Source: Glomus cerebriforme
Taxonomy: Eukaryota; Glomeromycota; Glomeromycetes; Glomerales; Glomeraceae
Length of the DNA: 30,663 bases
Reading direction: 5' to 3'
NCBI GenBank assembly: GCA_003550305.1
Contig: QKYT01000217.1
Location: 136,798 to 167,460, forward strand
Shown: piece after piece, positions 1 through 9,690 of the stretch
How positions within the stretch are numbered: the first letter of the stretch is position 1
Layout of the letters: every line of letters begins with the position of its first letter
Position numbers and translations under genes: made by a program
Notes under the pieces: generated by a model
Database searches by the model: none
Told to the model about the DNA's origin: nothing
Seen by the model: the letters and a program-made list of their open reading frames with translations, nothing else

Positions 1-238
1 CCCATATCGCAGTTCTTGATCTTCTACCCGTTTCAAGAAACTCATTCATAGGTTTAATCAACGCATGAACTTTATTATAAATGGATTTTTCGTTTCGAAC
101 AACGTTAGTGGCTTCCTTTGCTTTAACACATGCAACATAAGGACTTTTATACCAAAGGTCAAAATTTTCATTAAGAAATTTAAAAACTTTAATTATATCT
201 TCATTTTCCCAACGTCTTAAAGAATCTCGAGGAGGCAT
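1..238 (-). CDS. Partial family gene, exon 1 (5' part), running off the left edge
   Basis: The reverse strand reads from an ATG at 236-238 into the window edge without a stop, giving 79 codons. It begins MPPRDSLRRW and carries the family landmarks: Trp10, the block NENFDLWY (residues 23-30), Cys37, KSIYNKVH (51-58), a GRRS variant of the usual GKKS turn and Trp79. The start is chosen because ATG-CC follows a poly-A run in the same way as in the other copies. The second exon and the intron lie outside the window. The Asn-Glu at residues 49-50 replaces the usual Asp-Ala after the conserved Arg. The function is unknown; a helical Myb/SANT-like domain is my inference. Confidence 0.8.
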   Translation of the reverse strand, partial: MPPRDSLRRWENEDIIKVFKFLNENFDLWYKSPYVACVKAKEATNVVRNEKSIYNKVHALIKPMNEFLETGRRSRTAIW

Positions 239-1101
239 CGTTTTTTTTTTTTAATAAAAAAGAAAATAATGAAAAGAATTGAAAAGAATAAGAAAGTGAA
301 ATGGATTATTTAGCTACTGCAGACACGCCACTCAGTTGCACGAAAATAAATAATTATCTAATAAGATAAAAATCAGAAACAAAAACGGAATAAGTTTTTA
401 AATTTATGGAGAAGAAATTTCTATCAATTAGCGTTAGATAAAACTTAATATATCAAAAATGGCGTTCAATAGTGAGAGAAACAAGTATCCGGTGCCACAA
501 AATTCTCAAGCTAAAACTATTATTATTTTTTCGGCGTTAAATGTAAAAGAACAACAAATATTTGAAAATTAATCAACAGAAAATATTCAGAATAAGAATA
601 ATATAAAGAATAATGAATTTATGATAAGAATTTATGATATGATCATTATATAAAGCATTTATTTTTACAGTTTAAATTTCGTTAGTACTTGTTTAAACTT
701 GTATTATATATAATACACTATATTCTTAATCTATCATTTTGCAATCAGAATTTTTTTGACCAGAATATTTTTTTTTTTTTTTCGTTTCTTTAATCTAATT
801 TTTAAATAATATAATTTATAAATTTATTAGTGACGCGATCTTAACAACGTAAAATGATGCTCGTTTTGAATATGTTTTTTTTAAAAAAAAAAAACAAAAA
901 AAAACGAAAACGAAAAAATTTATTATTATGATAATTTAATTCTTTATACAATACAGTTGGTTCATATAAATTCAAATATCTTAGAAATTAAAATTTTTCT
1001 TTAAAAATATTTGACGTAATTTAAAATATTTGATCGACGTAATTTCTTTAAACAATGTAAGTTTAAAAAAAAACGTATAGTTAAACATTTTATGCTAATC
1101 A
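239..1101. other. Intergenic, AT-rich
   Basis: This stretch is the upstream region of the partial gene on its left and the downstream region of the gene at 1,102-1,713. It holds long A/T runs and no open frame I can support. A phrase resembling the family's upstream block (tcaaaaatggcgttcaatag) occurs near 454-473. Confidence 0.6.
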
Positions 1102-1713
1102 CTAAATTTTTTTCAATTCTTCAAATTTATTATTAATCATATCATTTTTATCTTTAATCGTTCGGTAAATTTCAGACTCAATTTCTACTATTCGCTTGAT
1201 TTTATCTTGTTCTTGTTGAATTTTTTCGTCGGTAAGTCTTCTAACCTTTTCAGCAAAGGACGGAGGACGATTATTAGGTGTTATTTTAATAGGCCTAAAA
1301 TGAAAAACAAAAATAATATTAATAAAAATTGTTGTTTAAGTATTGATTGATAATTAAAAAAAAAATAAATTAAATTAAATTTTTTACTTTGTTTCCGTTT
1401 TAAAACAATTGTCATTAATATTATATCCTCTATTCCTTCTTTCTTTAGTTTTTTTAAGAATATCTTTTATCAAATCACGAACTCGTTTATCGTCGCATGA
1501 TGGTTTGCACCGTTTATCTTCAACAAATTGAGACAAGTTATTAATTTTAGTATAAACAGACCTCGCATCTCTGTTGATATTTAAAGCTTTTACTGCTTCT
1601 TCGCACGCTTCATGATGATTATTGTACCATAATTCAAAATTGTCATTAATAAACTTGAGAACATTAATTAGTTCTCCAGTCTCCCAACGATTCATTTTAT
1701 CTGCTCGAGGCAT
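1102..1713 (-). CDS. Divergent two-exon family member with a single coiled-coil repeat (172 aa)
   Basis: Exon 1 is 1713-1388 and exon 2 is 1294-1102, separated by a 93 nt GT-AG intron in phase 2 that joins codon 109 (AA|G, Lys) and keeps the frame. Exon 1 has Trp10, FINDNFELWYNNH (21-33), Cys37 and RDARSVYTKI (48-57). It lacks the GKKST turn and the third Trp seen in the other copies and has two extra Cys instead (residues 69 and 73). Exon 2 encodes one charged amphipathic helix ending FEELKKI, where most paralogues have two tandem repeats. The donor is GTAAAA rather than the family's GTATGT. It is the most divergent intact copy and may show the unduplicated form of the tail. The function is unknown; a DNA-binding-like domain plus dimerisation helix is inferred. 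Confidence 0.8.
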
Positions 1714-2545
1714 CTCTATTTATTTTTTGTTTATTTTTTCTTTTTATTTTATATTATTTTTTTTTTTTTAAGAAAGAAAAAAAAATAATAAATAGAAAGA
1801 ATTAAAAAAGAACGAACTAAAAAATATCACTCAGGTAACACAAACTTATGTGATTAATAGCCTAAGATGGATAAATCTAATACAAAAGTGGTATGCGTTT
1901 TTTTAAACTTTACTTTTCAAGGTAACTTTACGGAGAAGAAACTCCTATTAAAATAATGAGGTTTAATCGTTAAAAATCTAACCATATTCTAAAAGTTCAT
2001 TTTGTTTTTTATTATTTGATTAGCGCAGAAAGAAAAATCATTAATCAGCAGAAAATATTTCAGAATAATATTATTATATAATAACAACAAACAAAAAAAA
2101 ACAAATAGAAAATTATATAATCATTATATCACTTTTATATCTATAAAGAATATATAGATCTTGGATCGTTAACATTAATGAAAATTATTCAAGACTTTTA
2201 TTTTTCGATCCTTATCGCATCATATGTTTAATTAGATTTTAATGAAAAAAAAAAATCATACTTTTTACATGTTATTATGATAACTTTTTAAGGTTAAATC
2301 ATGAATAAAAATTAAAAAATTATTGGTTACATTTTTTTGAAATCAAATGGTGATACATATAAAGCTGTATCACGTTAACTTTTTATGGAATCAAAGAACC
2401 ATCTAGCATGAAAATTTTCATTGTTCAAATTCTTTAATTGTGATTATAAGTACTTATTCTTATTATTATTTAAATTCTTAAATACACCAAGAAAATTCGG
2501 GTGTCTGTATTATTGTTACCCGGTGAAAATCGGGTAAATCGGGTT
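1714..2545. other. Intergenic, upstream region of the gene at 1,102-1,713
   Basis: No supportable gene. It holds poly-A/T runs directly upstream of the ATG, a copy of the family upstream motif at 1,879-1,891, and further right a GGGTAAATCGGGTT-type run adjoining the inverted-repeat element. Confidence 0.6.
1879..1891 (-). promoter_or_regulatory. Family upstream motif (plus-strand AATACAAAAGTGG)
   Basis: The 13-mer lies 166-178 nt upstream of the start codon at 1,713 and recurs, exact or nearly so, 150-215 nt upstream of five other family genes. Conservation in this otherwise diverged copy suggests a promoter or 5' leader element. The role is inferred from position only. Confidence 0.35.
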
Positions 2546-2752
2546 CACTGCAACGCAATAACCTTCACGAAATGTCACGAAAGTGGCACATTGGCCAGAA
2601 TTTAGGAATTAAATGTGGCGTCCATGTGACAATTGACAGTTGCAGACTGAAAAAATTCTAAAGATACTTGGTAAAAAAAATGAAACGCGAAGGATGTGAC
2701 TCCTGTGACGAAAAAATATCATTTCGTAACATTTCGTGAAGGTTACGCAGTG
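2546..2752. mobile_element. Miniature inverted-repeat element, ~207 bp
   Basis: The left end starts CACTGCAACGCAATAACC and continues TTCACGAAATGTCACGAAA. The reverse complement of the right end reads CACTGCGTAACC followed by TTCACGAAATGTTACGAAA. The termini are therefore inverted repeats of ~30 bp apart from a small indel. No transposase is encoded and I could not define a clear target-site duplication, so the superfamily is left open. Confidence 0.65.
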
Positions 2753-3193
2753 GAAATCTTAAAATTTGTCACAGTTTTACATCTAATACCGTTTCTAGTT
2801 TTTAACTATAGAGTATTTTATTTTATTAATTTTATTTTTATTTTTTTTTTTTTTATAAATTATAAAATAAAGAACTCGTTATAATAAATTTTAAGTAAAA
2901 TGAATAATAATTAAATGTGTGAATTGCGTTCGAATATCTCTTTAAAAACGTCATTTAGCCTACCAAACATTAACAAATTTACGATGTTATACAAGAATTT
3001 TTTTTGTTGCATTTCATACTATATTCTGCGGTTTCTGCATAAAATCGATGTCGCTAATCAAACCCGACATGACTGTGTGACATAAAAACATATATTAACG
3101 CTCAGTACGCTTTCATAGAAATAATTTTTATCTCACTCCGGAACGTAACACACTTTTTTCTTTATCCGAGCCTAGTAACACAATAAAAGTACC
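2753..3193. other. Intergenic, AT-rich
   Basis: It lies between the inverted-repeat element and the broken gene at 3,194. Poly-T runs at 2,830-2,855 and 2,999-3,005. No gene, RNA or repeat that I can support. Confidence 0.5.
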
Positions 3194-4195
3194 ATGTCAG
3201 AAACTAATATATCTGCTTCCACCTTTACTTCTGTTACTGCACCTGGAAATGAGACGCTAACGTTACAGACGCCAGACGAAGTCAAAAAATATAATACGGC
3301 TGAACTTATCTAGAACAGGAAGACTTGGGGCTTGACGAGGATGATGAAAAAATTATTCTAAAGATAACCGAAAAAAGCTTCCTAGCTATGGTATGAAGGG
3401 TGGACCTGCGTCAAATCTTGCGGACTTTGCTAAGTAATGCAAGGAAAAAAAGAAGCGCTCGTTCTCCTCGTACAAGACCCAGAAAGACTTGAAAGAGGTG
3501 TTAGCGAAGTATGGAGTTGATGGTAATGAGATAGGCACAATTCGTCAATTAACTTTTTTTTTTTATTCCATATTCCAAGAAACCTATCCACTCAAAGATG
3601 AAGACAACAAATGTATAAGGGAATTAAAGCGTATGTCGGGAAATATGGAGATCAACGAAGCTATGCGGTGTGAATATATTTCGGCCATTCTTCATGCTTC
3701 GCTTTATATCGTCAAAAGAATAACCAATAAAGAGCTTACCTTGGCTCCTTAGCTCGAAGTTTTGTTGGCGAAGAAAATCTGGACGTGTTGATTGCGCAAT
3801 CCAGGCCATTGAAATGTTTATTTACATCACAAAGGAAAGCTGTACAACGCAGTCTCAGAATTTGGTCCAATGTGAAAGTGCGTTGCAAGTAAATAAGAAA
3901 TAACGTAAGACAGATAATGCATTTGGCGATGGTTTCGATTATATCTATGGAATCGTTACAACCGCCACGAATCAGTGTTTCATCCTTTATGCTTCAGATG
4001 GAATTTCATGCACGAATAAAAATCCACTTAATATATGGTTCACCCGAGTCTGATTTGGAAGAAGGTTCGGAGGAAGAAAAGGAATTGGATAAAAGGGTAA
4101 TGGATGTTATCGTTGGGTTGTTGAAGGATAGAGTGGATGTTGAGATGGAGCCGACAATGAAGAAACAACGGTTCAAGGGTATTTCGAAAAAATAA
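3194..4195 (+). pseudogene. Broken copy of a SAM-like repetitive fungal family
   Basis: The frame opens MSETNISASTFTSVTAPGNE at 3,194 and hits TAG at 3,311 after KKYNTAELI. Homologous-looking coding sequence continues in shifting frames: QEDLGLDEDDEKII and KITEKSFLAMV (a SAM-like stretch), then KEVLAKYGVDG from 3,489, NEAMRCEYISAILHASLYIV near 3,650-3,710, a stop after KELTLAP at 3,750, and an acidic tail EEGSEEEKELDKRVMDVIVG with a basic end RFKGISKK at 4,192. I recall this order (SAM-like start, central domain, VIVGLLKDR tail) from a large family in Rhizophagus genomes, which cannot be checked here. At least two stops and several frameshifts make it non-functional. The TTTTTTTTT run at 3,553 probably marks one frameshift. 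Confidence 0.7.
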
Positions 4196-4367
4196 TCATG
4201 TATAATAGTCCACCATCATTACGTTATCATGTATCACGGGCAAGTCCCAATTCTTATAATTTATTTTATTTTTTTTTTTTTTTATCTCTGTATTAATAAA
4301 GCGGGTTCTTAACATTTGCTACATAATATTGAATAATTCACATCTTGTATAAAATTCTTAATCGAAC

Positions 4368-4834
4368 ATGTCATCCGAGTTTTTAAAGCAGGTTGCGGAA
4401 GAGAGAACCAAGTACCAAGCTGAGACTGCCGAGTTCAGGATTAGAAGTTAGAGCAGTATACTGAGCTTCAGACCAGAGTTTCGAACGCTGAACTTAAAGC
4501 CGAGGTAGCAAATTGATGAACTTAAAAAAGAATCAGAATCTAAGAAAATCGCAAATCTCAGACTAGATGCATCCAGGTAGCTAAGGAAATTCTTAATGAG
4601 GAGCCGATAATTGAGTATCGCCCCTCTTTCATGCAAAGATTAGAGCTTAATGCTTTCTTTCAAAAATTTCAAATGGAGGTGCAAGGGTTCAGCATCGGTT
4701 TCATAGTACACTGATATAAAGATGTAAAAGAGCTTGTTAACCATGATTGGCAAAAAGATGCATTTGTCTGGATAATGGAATCTTCCTTCTCGAAGTATGG
4801 TATGATAGGACCAAGAAATATATACAGTTTATAA
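4368..4834 (+). pseudogene. Broken coiled-coil protein gene
   Basis: It opens MSSEFLKQVAEERTKYQAET at 4,368 and reaches an in-frame TAG after about 27 codons. Further coding-like pieces follow in other frames: YTELQTRVSNAELKAEVA, then IIEYRPSFMQRLELNAFF, a TGA at 4,712, and in the same frame YKDVKELVNHDWQKDAFVW and MESSFSKYGMIGPRNIYS up to TAA at 4,832. The first half is heptad-rich and would form a coiled coil. It starts ~170 bp after the preceding broken gene and on the same strand, so the pair may have been inserted or duplicated together. The function is unrecognised. The multiple stops make it a pseudogene. Confidence 0.65.
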
Positions 4835-6205
4835 GGGTCAGGTAGCATTTTGGCTTTTTACTATTAGCTGTACGCAGGGGTTTTTTATAAGAGTGGTACG
4901 CATTATTAACACCTGATATTAAAAATCCTCTAAAAATACGCAAACATTATGATCACATGATTTATTGTATGATTTATTAGAATGTAATATTAATAAAAAA
5001 AAAAATTAGTATTTAATTTTTTTTCAATACTTAAAATAATCAAAATAATTAGTATATTCTGTAATTTCTGTTTAATATAATATACAAATAATGTGATTTT
5101 CGCAGCCAAAATACGCAAACTAAATATCTGACTATAAACAAAAAATTCTTAAATTGTACGCAAATCAAAACCTTACTCTACTATGATGGCGACGCATCAG
5201 TAAACCCTACCCCTATATATATATTTCTGGGTTGGTATGATCAAAGACTGGAAATTGTTATTCCGGAAAGGATACGAAAAATTAAGGAATTCACTAATCA
5301 AGCATCAATCTCTTGTAATCAGTAACCTTCTTTATATTACACGTAATTCATTGTGATATTTAATTTTTTCTCATATTCTATGTGCTAGTAAATTTCGAAT
5401 TAACGGTCACGACCCAACGGAACATGATCATCAAAATCGATAAATAATTATGTAAAATCGATCACCTGAGATGAGCAGAAAGTTATTCGGAAATGAAATG
5501 ATAGGGCATCGAATCTCATTAATGACGATAATGTGGGAATTTATGGGGATCTTGTTAGGGTTCATTTTCATTTACATTTTTATAATTAAGCATGTTGTCG
5601 ATCATACGAATAGAACATGAATCGGATCAACGTGCATGATAGTTCGAAGTTAATTCTTTACGAGTTTTTTTTTTAATAAACGAAAATTTCCTCTCTCTCT
5701 TAAATTAAAGAAAAAATGAACTAAAAAAGCGAAAAATTTCCCTTTCTTTCCTTTTTTTTAATTTTTTACGGTTCACGTACGTGATTTGCTTCATGAATCC
5801 TTACCTCCCATGTGATAACCCCTTGATGTAATTAACGTGTAATACCATACACGGTAATAGTGCCCGGATTTTACTAAGATCAAGTTTCACAAAAGAACAT
5901 TTCCTCTTGAAATTCTTTAATATTATGTTTTAAGTGTTATGAGGTTTACATAAAAAAAAGTTTCTTGATCTGTATTGCATTTTACTAATAAAATTTTAAT
6001 TCTTAATTAACCATTAAAAAGACTTTTTTTTATTTATTAATATTAATTATTGATTTGAAAAGAAAAATATTTAAAGAACAATAGGCAGCCTCTTTTTTGC
6101 TGAAAGTCAACGATTTTAATTACTCCAAATTAACCAAAAATTTTACAAAGAAAAAAAAACCTTTTCTTGTGCCAATTTATCTTTCATCATAAAGAACAGA
6201 CAATC
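4835..6205. other. Intergenic, with scattered tacgca words
   Basis: No supportable gene. The word tacgca appears five times between 4,873 and 5,162, some as atacgcaaac in direct orientation, which hints at an old repeat without clear ends. The remainder is A/T-rich spacer leading to the ML-domain pseudogene. Confidence 0.45.
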
Positions 6206-6686
6206 ATGAACTGAAATTTTATTTTTGCGTTTATTTTATTGGTTACCCTTTCCATAGTCAACGCTTCATCACTTCAACTTCGTGGCAGTAATAAAACCCA
6301 ATTCAAAAAATGCGAAGGATACCCAAAAGGCTCAGAACCAGACTTACTCACTGTAAATTTAACATCTGATCCTATCAAACCTGGAGAGCAAACGTTCGAG
6401 GTTTCCATAACATTGCAGAATTATAATATCACACGAGGAACCGTTCTTAATATTGATTTTATCGAAAGTTATACCGAGAGGATTAGTGTTTTATTCCATA
6501 GATCTTTGTTCACAAACTGATTGTCCAGTTGAAGTTGGAACAAAAGCTGGATCACCATTTTCCTCAACGCAGAAATTTACTTTACCCGCAAAAATACCTT
6601 CTAAATATTTTATTGAGGTAGAACATTTTATAAATGCACCTGATGTTACTATCCCATACTTTTGTACAATTGCCATTATTGGTTAA
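6206..6686 (+). pseudogene. ML-domain (MD-2/NPC2-like) lipid-binding protein, inactivated
   Basis: ML-domain proteins are small secreted or vacuolar lipid or sterol carriers. From 6,206 the reading is M-N-stop-NFIFAFILLVTLSIVNAS, a clear signal peptide interrupted by TGA at codon 3. It continues FKKCEGYPKGSEPDLLTVNL and TSDPIKPGEQTFEVSITLQ, then needs a frameshift near 6,470-6,490 to proceed as GLVFYSIDLCSQTDCPVEV, KFTLPAKIPSKYFIEVEHF and YFCTIAIIG, stopping with TAA at 6,684. The four visible Cys (KKC, DLC, TDC, YFC) fit the family's disulfide pattern and ~160 codons is a normal length. The sequence ATGAACTGAAATTTT looks like one lost A from an ATG-AAA-CTG-AAA start, with a compensating extra T just after. 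One frameshift alone could be an assembly error; the two lesions together favour a pseudogene. Confidence 0.75.
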
Positions 6687-7235
6687 ACGCTATTTTGTGG
6701 TCATAAAAAATATTTTTTTTTCCTCCAAAATATCATTATGCTTTGATAAACTAATATAATGATGATAATTTTGTGCCAATATATTAATACTTAATAATTA
6801 ATAGTAATGTTAATTTTTTTCTTTACGTATGATATACCGTAAATCAAATTCATTGATATCTAATGTAGTAGTAGTAAATGTGCGGTAAAATAAAGGTTTG
6901 ATAATTTATTAAAGATTCAAATAGTGTGACGTTTATGTACGTATTATAAGGCGAAACTGTATCAAAGAAGAAATTAAGTGTATAGAATGCGAATACTGTA
7001 TAAAGTGATACAGAAAGTAGTAGAGTATGATTGACCAAATGAGTAGTATAGTATTGTATTAAAATCAATATTGACCAATATAGTGTTAAAACGAATATAA
7101 TTTTTAAAAAGATCCTTTTACAGTCATACGAACATGATCAAGAATATTTTTTATTACCGTAGTTGACTTAAAATCGTCACTTCACCATATTTATTAAATC
7201 ATTCAGAAACAACTGTAATACATGAATATTATTTA
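6687..7235. other. Intergenic, no gene seen
   Basis: A/T-rich spacer between the ML-domain pseudogene and the minus-strand broken gene. The 72-codon minus frame at 6,850-7,068 is low-complexity and has no recognisable domain. Confidence 0.5.
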
Positions 7236-7800
7236 TTAACAAAGATTAGTTAATTCCATTATATGAACTTTAGCTTCTCGTTCCCTTGAAGCGATTTCCC
7301 GTTCTTTTAGAGCCAGATCTCTTTCCCGATATTCAAGTTTATTAAAATTTAAAGTATTTTTCTTATTATCCTCCTCAGATTCAGAATTAATCGTAATGAC
7401 TTTGTTGACTTCTTTTTACAAGAATTTGCACGTTTACATTTGGTAGGAACAATATTTGATTTTCAGTTTGTGTATTAGCTAAAATATAAATAATATAAAT
7501 AAATTAAATAAATTAGAATTTAAATTGTTTTTTATACGATATAAATCATAAATAAATTCATGTGAATTTATTAATTTTAATATTACCTTTACGTTTATTT
7601 TACTGAACATTACGAGCAATAAGACCTTTATCACGTCCCGATTAGTGTGCATAATCTAGGTCTGCAATAATACAAACCAACCAGATCCATGAATATGTTT
7701 GAATTGAGGTGATGAACCCGTTAATTCAAGCACAAGGTCAAATAATGTATGAAAAATTCTTTGATATACAATAGTTGTTGCACAATTTATAAAACCTGGG
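7236..7800 (-). pseudogene. Degraded minus-strand gene with a charged coiled-coil tail
   Basis: Read on the minus strand from ~7,800, a coding-like stretch gives TTIVYQRIFHTLFDLVLE, then LTGSSPQFKHIHGSGW, followed by a frameshift and DLDYAQ. A plausible intron (acceptor TTTTAG near 7,480) leads into ENQNIVPTKCKRANSC, another frameshift, and VITINSESEEDNKK followed by LEYRERDLALKEREIASRER and EAKVHIMELTNLC with stop TAA at 7,236-7,238. The tail is a strongly predicted charged helix. The upstream block resembles parts of transposase-like or repetitive proteins of Glomeromycotina as I remember them; I cannot name the family with confidence. Several frameshifts show it is not intact. Confidence 0.5.
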
Positions 7801-7978
7801 TAAAAGTAAGAACTAAATAAATATTAACAAGAACAACTTTTTTCTTCTCTAAGATTAATTTCTTTAAAATCTCCAACGTTAAGATCGTCAAAACATTTAA
7901 AACGATTGCTAAAACCGGTTGTTGTGAGGAATTCTGGATAGAATTATCGGCCAGAATCACGAAAATTCCCAAATAAAG

Positions 7979-8207
7979 GGGACGTCTAAAGCGGAGCAGA
8001 ATCACGTGATCATAGTGAATATCTGTCACCCCCGCGTCACACCTTCATTTTCCATTTTTCCTAAGTATTCTAGGGACTTAGAATTTTTTCGATAGGTGAA
8101 ATCCTATTTATCACCTGTTATTTGTCACATGCATAATTTCTTAATGCCATAATTCCGGCCAAAAATTTTATGAAAATCACGTGATTCTGCTCCGCTTTAG
8201 ACGTACC
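7979..8207. mobile_element. Mutator-type MITE, copy 1 (229 bp)
   Basis: It starts GGGACGTCTAAAGCGGAGCA and its right end, reverse-complemented, reads GGTACGTCTAAAGCGGAGCA. The inverted repeat continues through GAATCACGTGAT at both ends. The ACGTGA stretch may be a subterminal transposase-binding motif (inference). No coding capacity. Confidence 0.75.
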
Positions 8208-8217
8208 CCAAATAAAG

Positions 8218-8384
8218 GTACGGAGCAGAATCACGTGATTTTCGTAAAATTTTTGGCCGGAATTATGGCATTAAGAATTTCACCTTTTTATTAAAGTCCT
8301 AGAATACTTAGAAAATGAAGGTGTGACGCGGGGTGACAGATATGCACTATGATCACGTGATTCTGCTCCGCTTTAGACGTCCCC
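8218..8384. mobile_element. Mutator-type MITE, copy 2 (167 bp), inverted relative to copy 1
   Basis: It is the inverse of copy 1: it begins GGTACGGAGCAGAATCACGT and ends with GCTTTAGACGTCCCC. The left end lacks the 9 bp GTCTAAAGC of the terminal repeat and the interior has lost ~60 bp against copy 1. The pair forms a large imperfect palindrome spanning 7,979-8,384. Confidence 0.75.
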
Positions 8385-8394
8385 CCAAATAAAG

Positions 8395-9270
8395 TAATTC
8401 GGGCCAAATCCATAGTGCTGGCTCGAAAATTACGAAAATTTGTGCAATTTGGTTATAATTTATCATTTTTCTCAATGAATTATAATCTCTCATAAATTTC
8501 AATATTTTCTCATATAAATTTTTTCAATAATTTCTGAAAATTTGGCCTGAATTACAGTATAAATTACACAGGAAAATTTCATAATTCGGATGTGCTAATG
8601 TGTAAAACGGGTTGGACCCGACTCGGTTCGTTTATACCCGGTTTTCAAACGGGTCTAATCTCTTGATAAAACATTCATTATCAATGGAAGTTTGGTCGCT
8701 AATCATAACTTGGAAAATATTATCTTCACAAGAAAGAAACAATTTAAACATATTACTTGCGAAAGCGATAAAATCATTTTAGAAAAAAGTCGCGAAAATA
8801 AATATAATCTTTGAGTCATACGACGTCGTCATACATTAATATATATAAAGTATATAAAGTATCAAATCATTTGACCAATTAGACATCCTAGATATGTTTG
8901 ACGAAATGTGACTGTGACAAATAATAATAGACTCTTGATTAAACTACTCCGACTAGTTATCTGTAACAATAATAAATATGAAGAATTATCCAAATATTTC
9001 GTGACTAATAATAAACCCCTCCTTTTTTCGGTGTCATAGAATAAAAATATACAAATATACCAATACAATATAAAAGAGTGTTTCAGTCACACGGTTATAT
9101 TTGACCATAATCAACACGATAAGCCGTTGTATTATTTTCTCGGAATAAACAGTGCTATTGTCTTATATTATTTATTCAATTATACAATAAAATAAAAATA
9201 ACGTAAAGAAACAATAAACAAGTGTTTAACAAGAAAAATGTAAAATGTAAACCAAGAACAAAAAATATAT
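8395..9270. other. Intergenic, no gene seen
   Basis: A/T-rich DNA with a degenerate CGGGTT/ACCCGG patch at 8,608-8,657. The minus-strand frame at 8,862-9,068 has no recognisable content. Confidence 0.5.
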
Positions 9271-9690
9271 ATGATTATCACGTGTGTGATAATACGCGTC
9301 TGTGATCCCTCTATAAGGCCACGCAAACTAATGTATGATCCTATAAACCGAGTACGTCCGGAAAATGTCCTACACGTCCAGGAAATATCTAGGCGAGTTG
9401 CAATTTTCTGGACGTGTGGAATTTTTTTTTATAATATAAATTTTATATGTCCTAAAAAACAAAAAATTTCGATTTTTTTTAAAAACATCCACCCGGCAAA
9501 TTTTATAATGAAAACATATAAAATTTTTTTTCGAAGTCTTGCAAAAAGTGATCCAGCCGGTGAAATGAACCGAAAATATTTAGTTTGTGTGACCAGAAAA
9601 AATGAAGTTTATTTAGCCAAACGCAAATGTGCTTATAAAAAGAAGTGTGATTATATAAGTGACTGGATATTATTTGATCTAATTTGCTAA
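9271..9690 (+). CDS. Hypothetical 139-codon open frame, doubtful
   Basis: An ATG-initiated frame of 139 codons is long for DNA this rich in A/T, so it deserves a note, but I recognise no domain. The C-terminal third is basic with three spaced Cys (KRKCAYKKKC and a final Cys). The middle is Phe/Ile/Lys-rich and follows homopolymer A/T runs, as expected of spacer DNA. It also contains a strong hairpin at 9,372-9,417, which suggests that the frame crosses an old inverted-repeat element. It is more likely accidental than real. Confidence 0.2.
   Translation: MIITCVIIRVCDPSIRPRKLMYDPINRVRPENVLHVQEISRRVAIFWTCGIFFYNINFICPKKQKISIFFKNIHPANFIMKTYKIFFRSLAKSDPAGEMNRKYLVCVTRKNEVYLAKRKCAYKKKCDYISDWILFDLIC
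9372..9417. repeat. Hairpin, 15 bp arms with one mismatch
   Basis: ACACGTCCAGGAAAT at 9,372-9,386 pairs with ATTTTCTGGACGTGT at 9,403-9,417 (14 of 15), with a 16 nt loop. It may be the end of a short fold-back element or an RNA stem. Confidence 0.5.

Larger units (their letters stand above)
7969..8394. repeat. Three copies of a 10 bp target site CCAAATAAAG around two elements
   Basis: CCAAATAAAG occurs at 7,969-7,978, 8,208-8,217 and 8,385-8,394, exactly bordering the two miniature elements. A 9-11 bp duplication is the signature of Mutator-like (MULE) insertion. The sharing of the middle copy suggests that the second element inserted at, or arose by exchange within, the duplicated site of the first. 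Confidence 0.7.

Noticed and set aside
3624..3809. Minus-strand 61-codon frame
   Set aside because: Antisense to the broken SAM-like family gene, whose plus-strand reading has clear protein-like composition.
4448..4943. Two minus-strand frames of 62 and 68 codons
   Set aside because: They lie antisense to, or just past, the coiled-coil pseudogene and show no domain or start context.
4873..5170. Possible element marked by repeated tacgca words
   Set aside because: The words are mainly direct repeats and I could not match two ends as an inverted repeat or find a target duplication.
6850..7068. Minus-strand 72-codon frame rich in Tyr, Phe and Thr
   Set aside because: Low-complexity A/T-driven composition and no recognisable signal.
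7787..8029. Minus-strand 80-codon frame
   Set aside because: It runs through the end of a Mutator-type MITE and its target site, so it is not a gene of its own.
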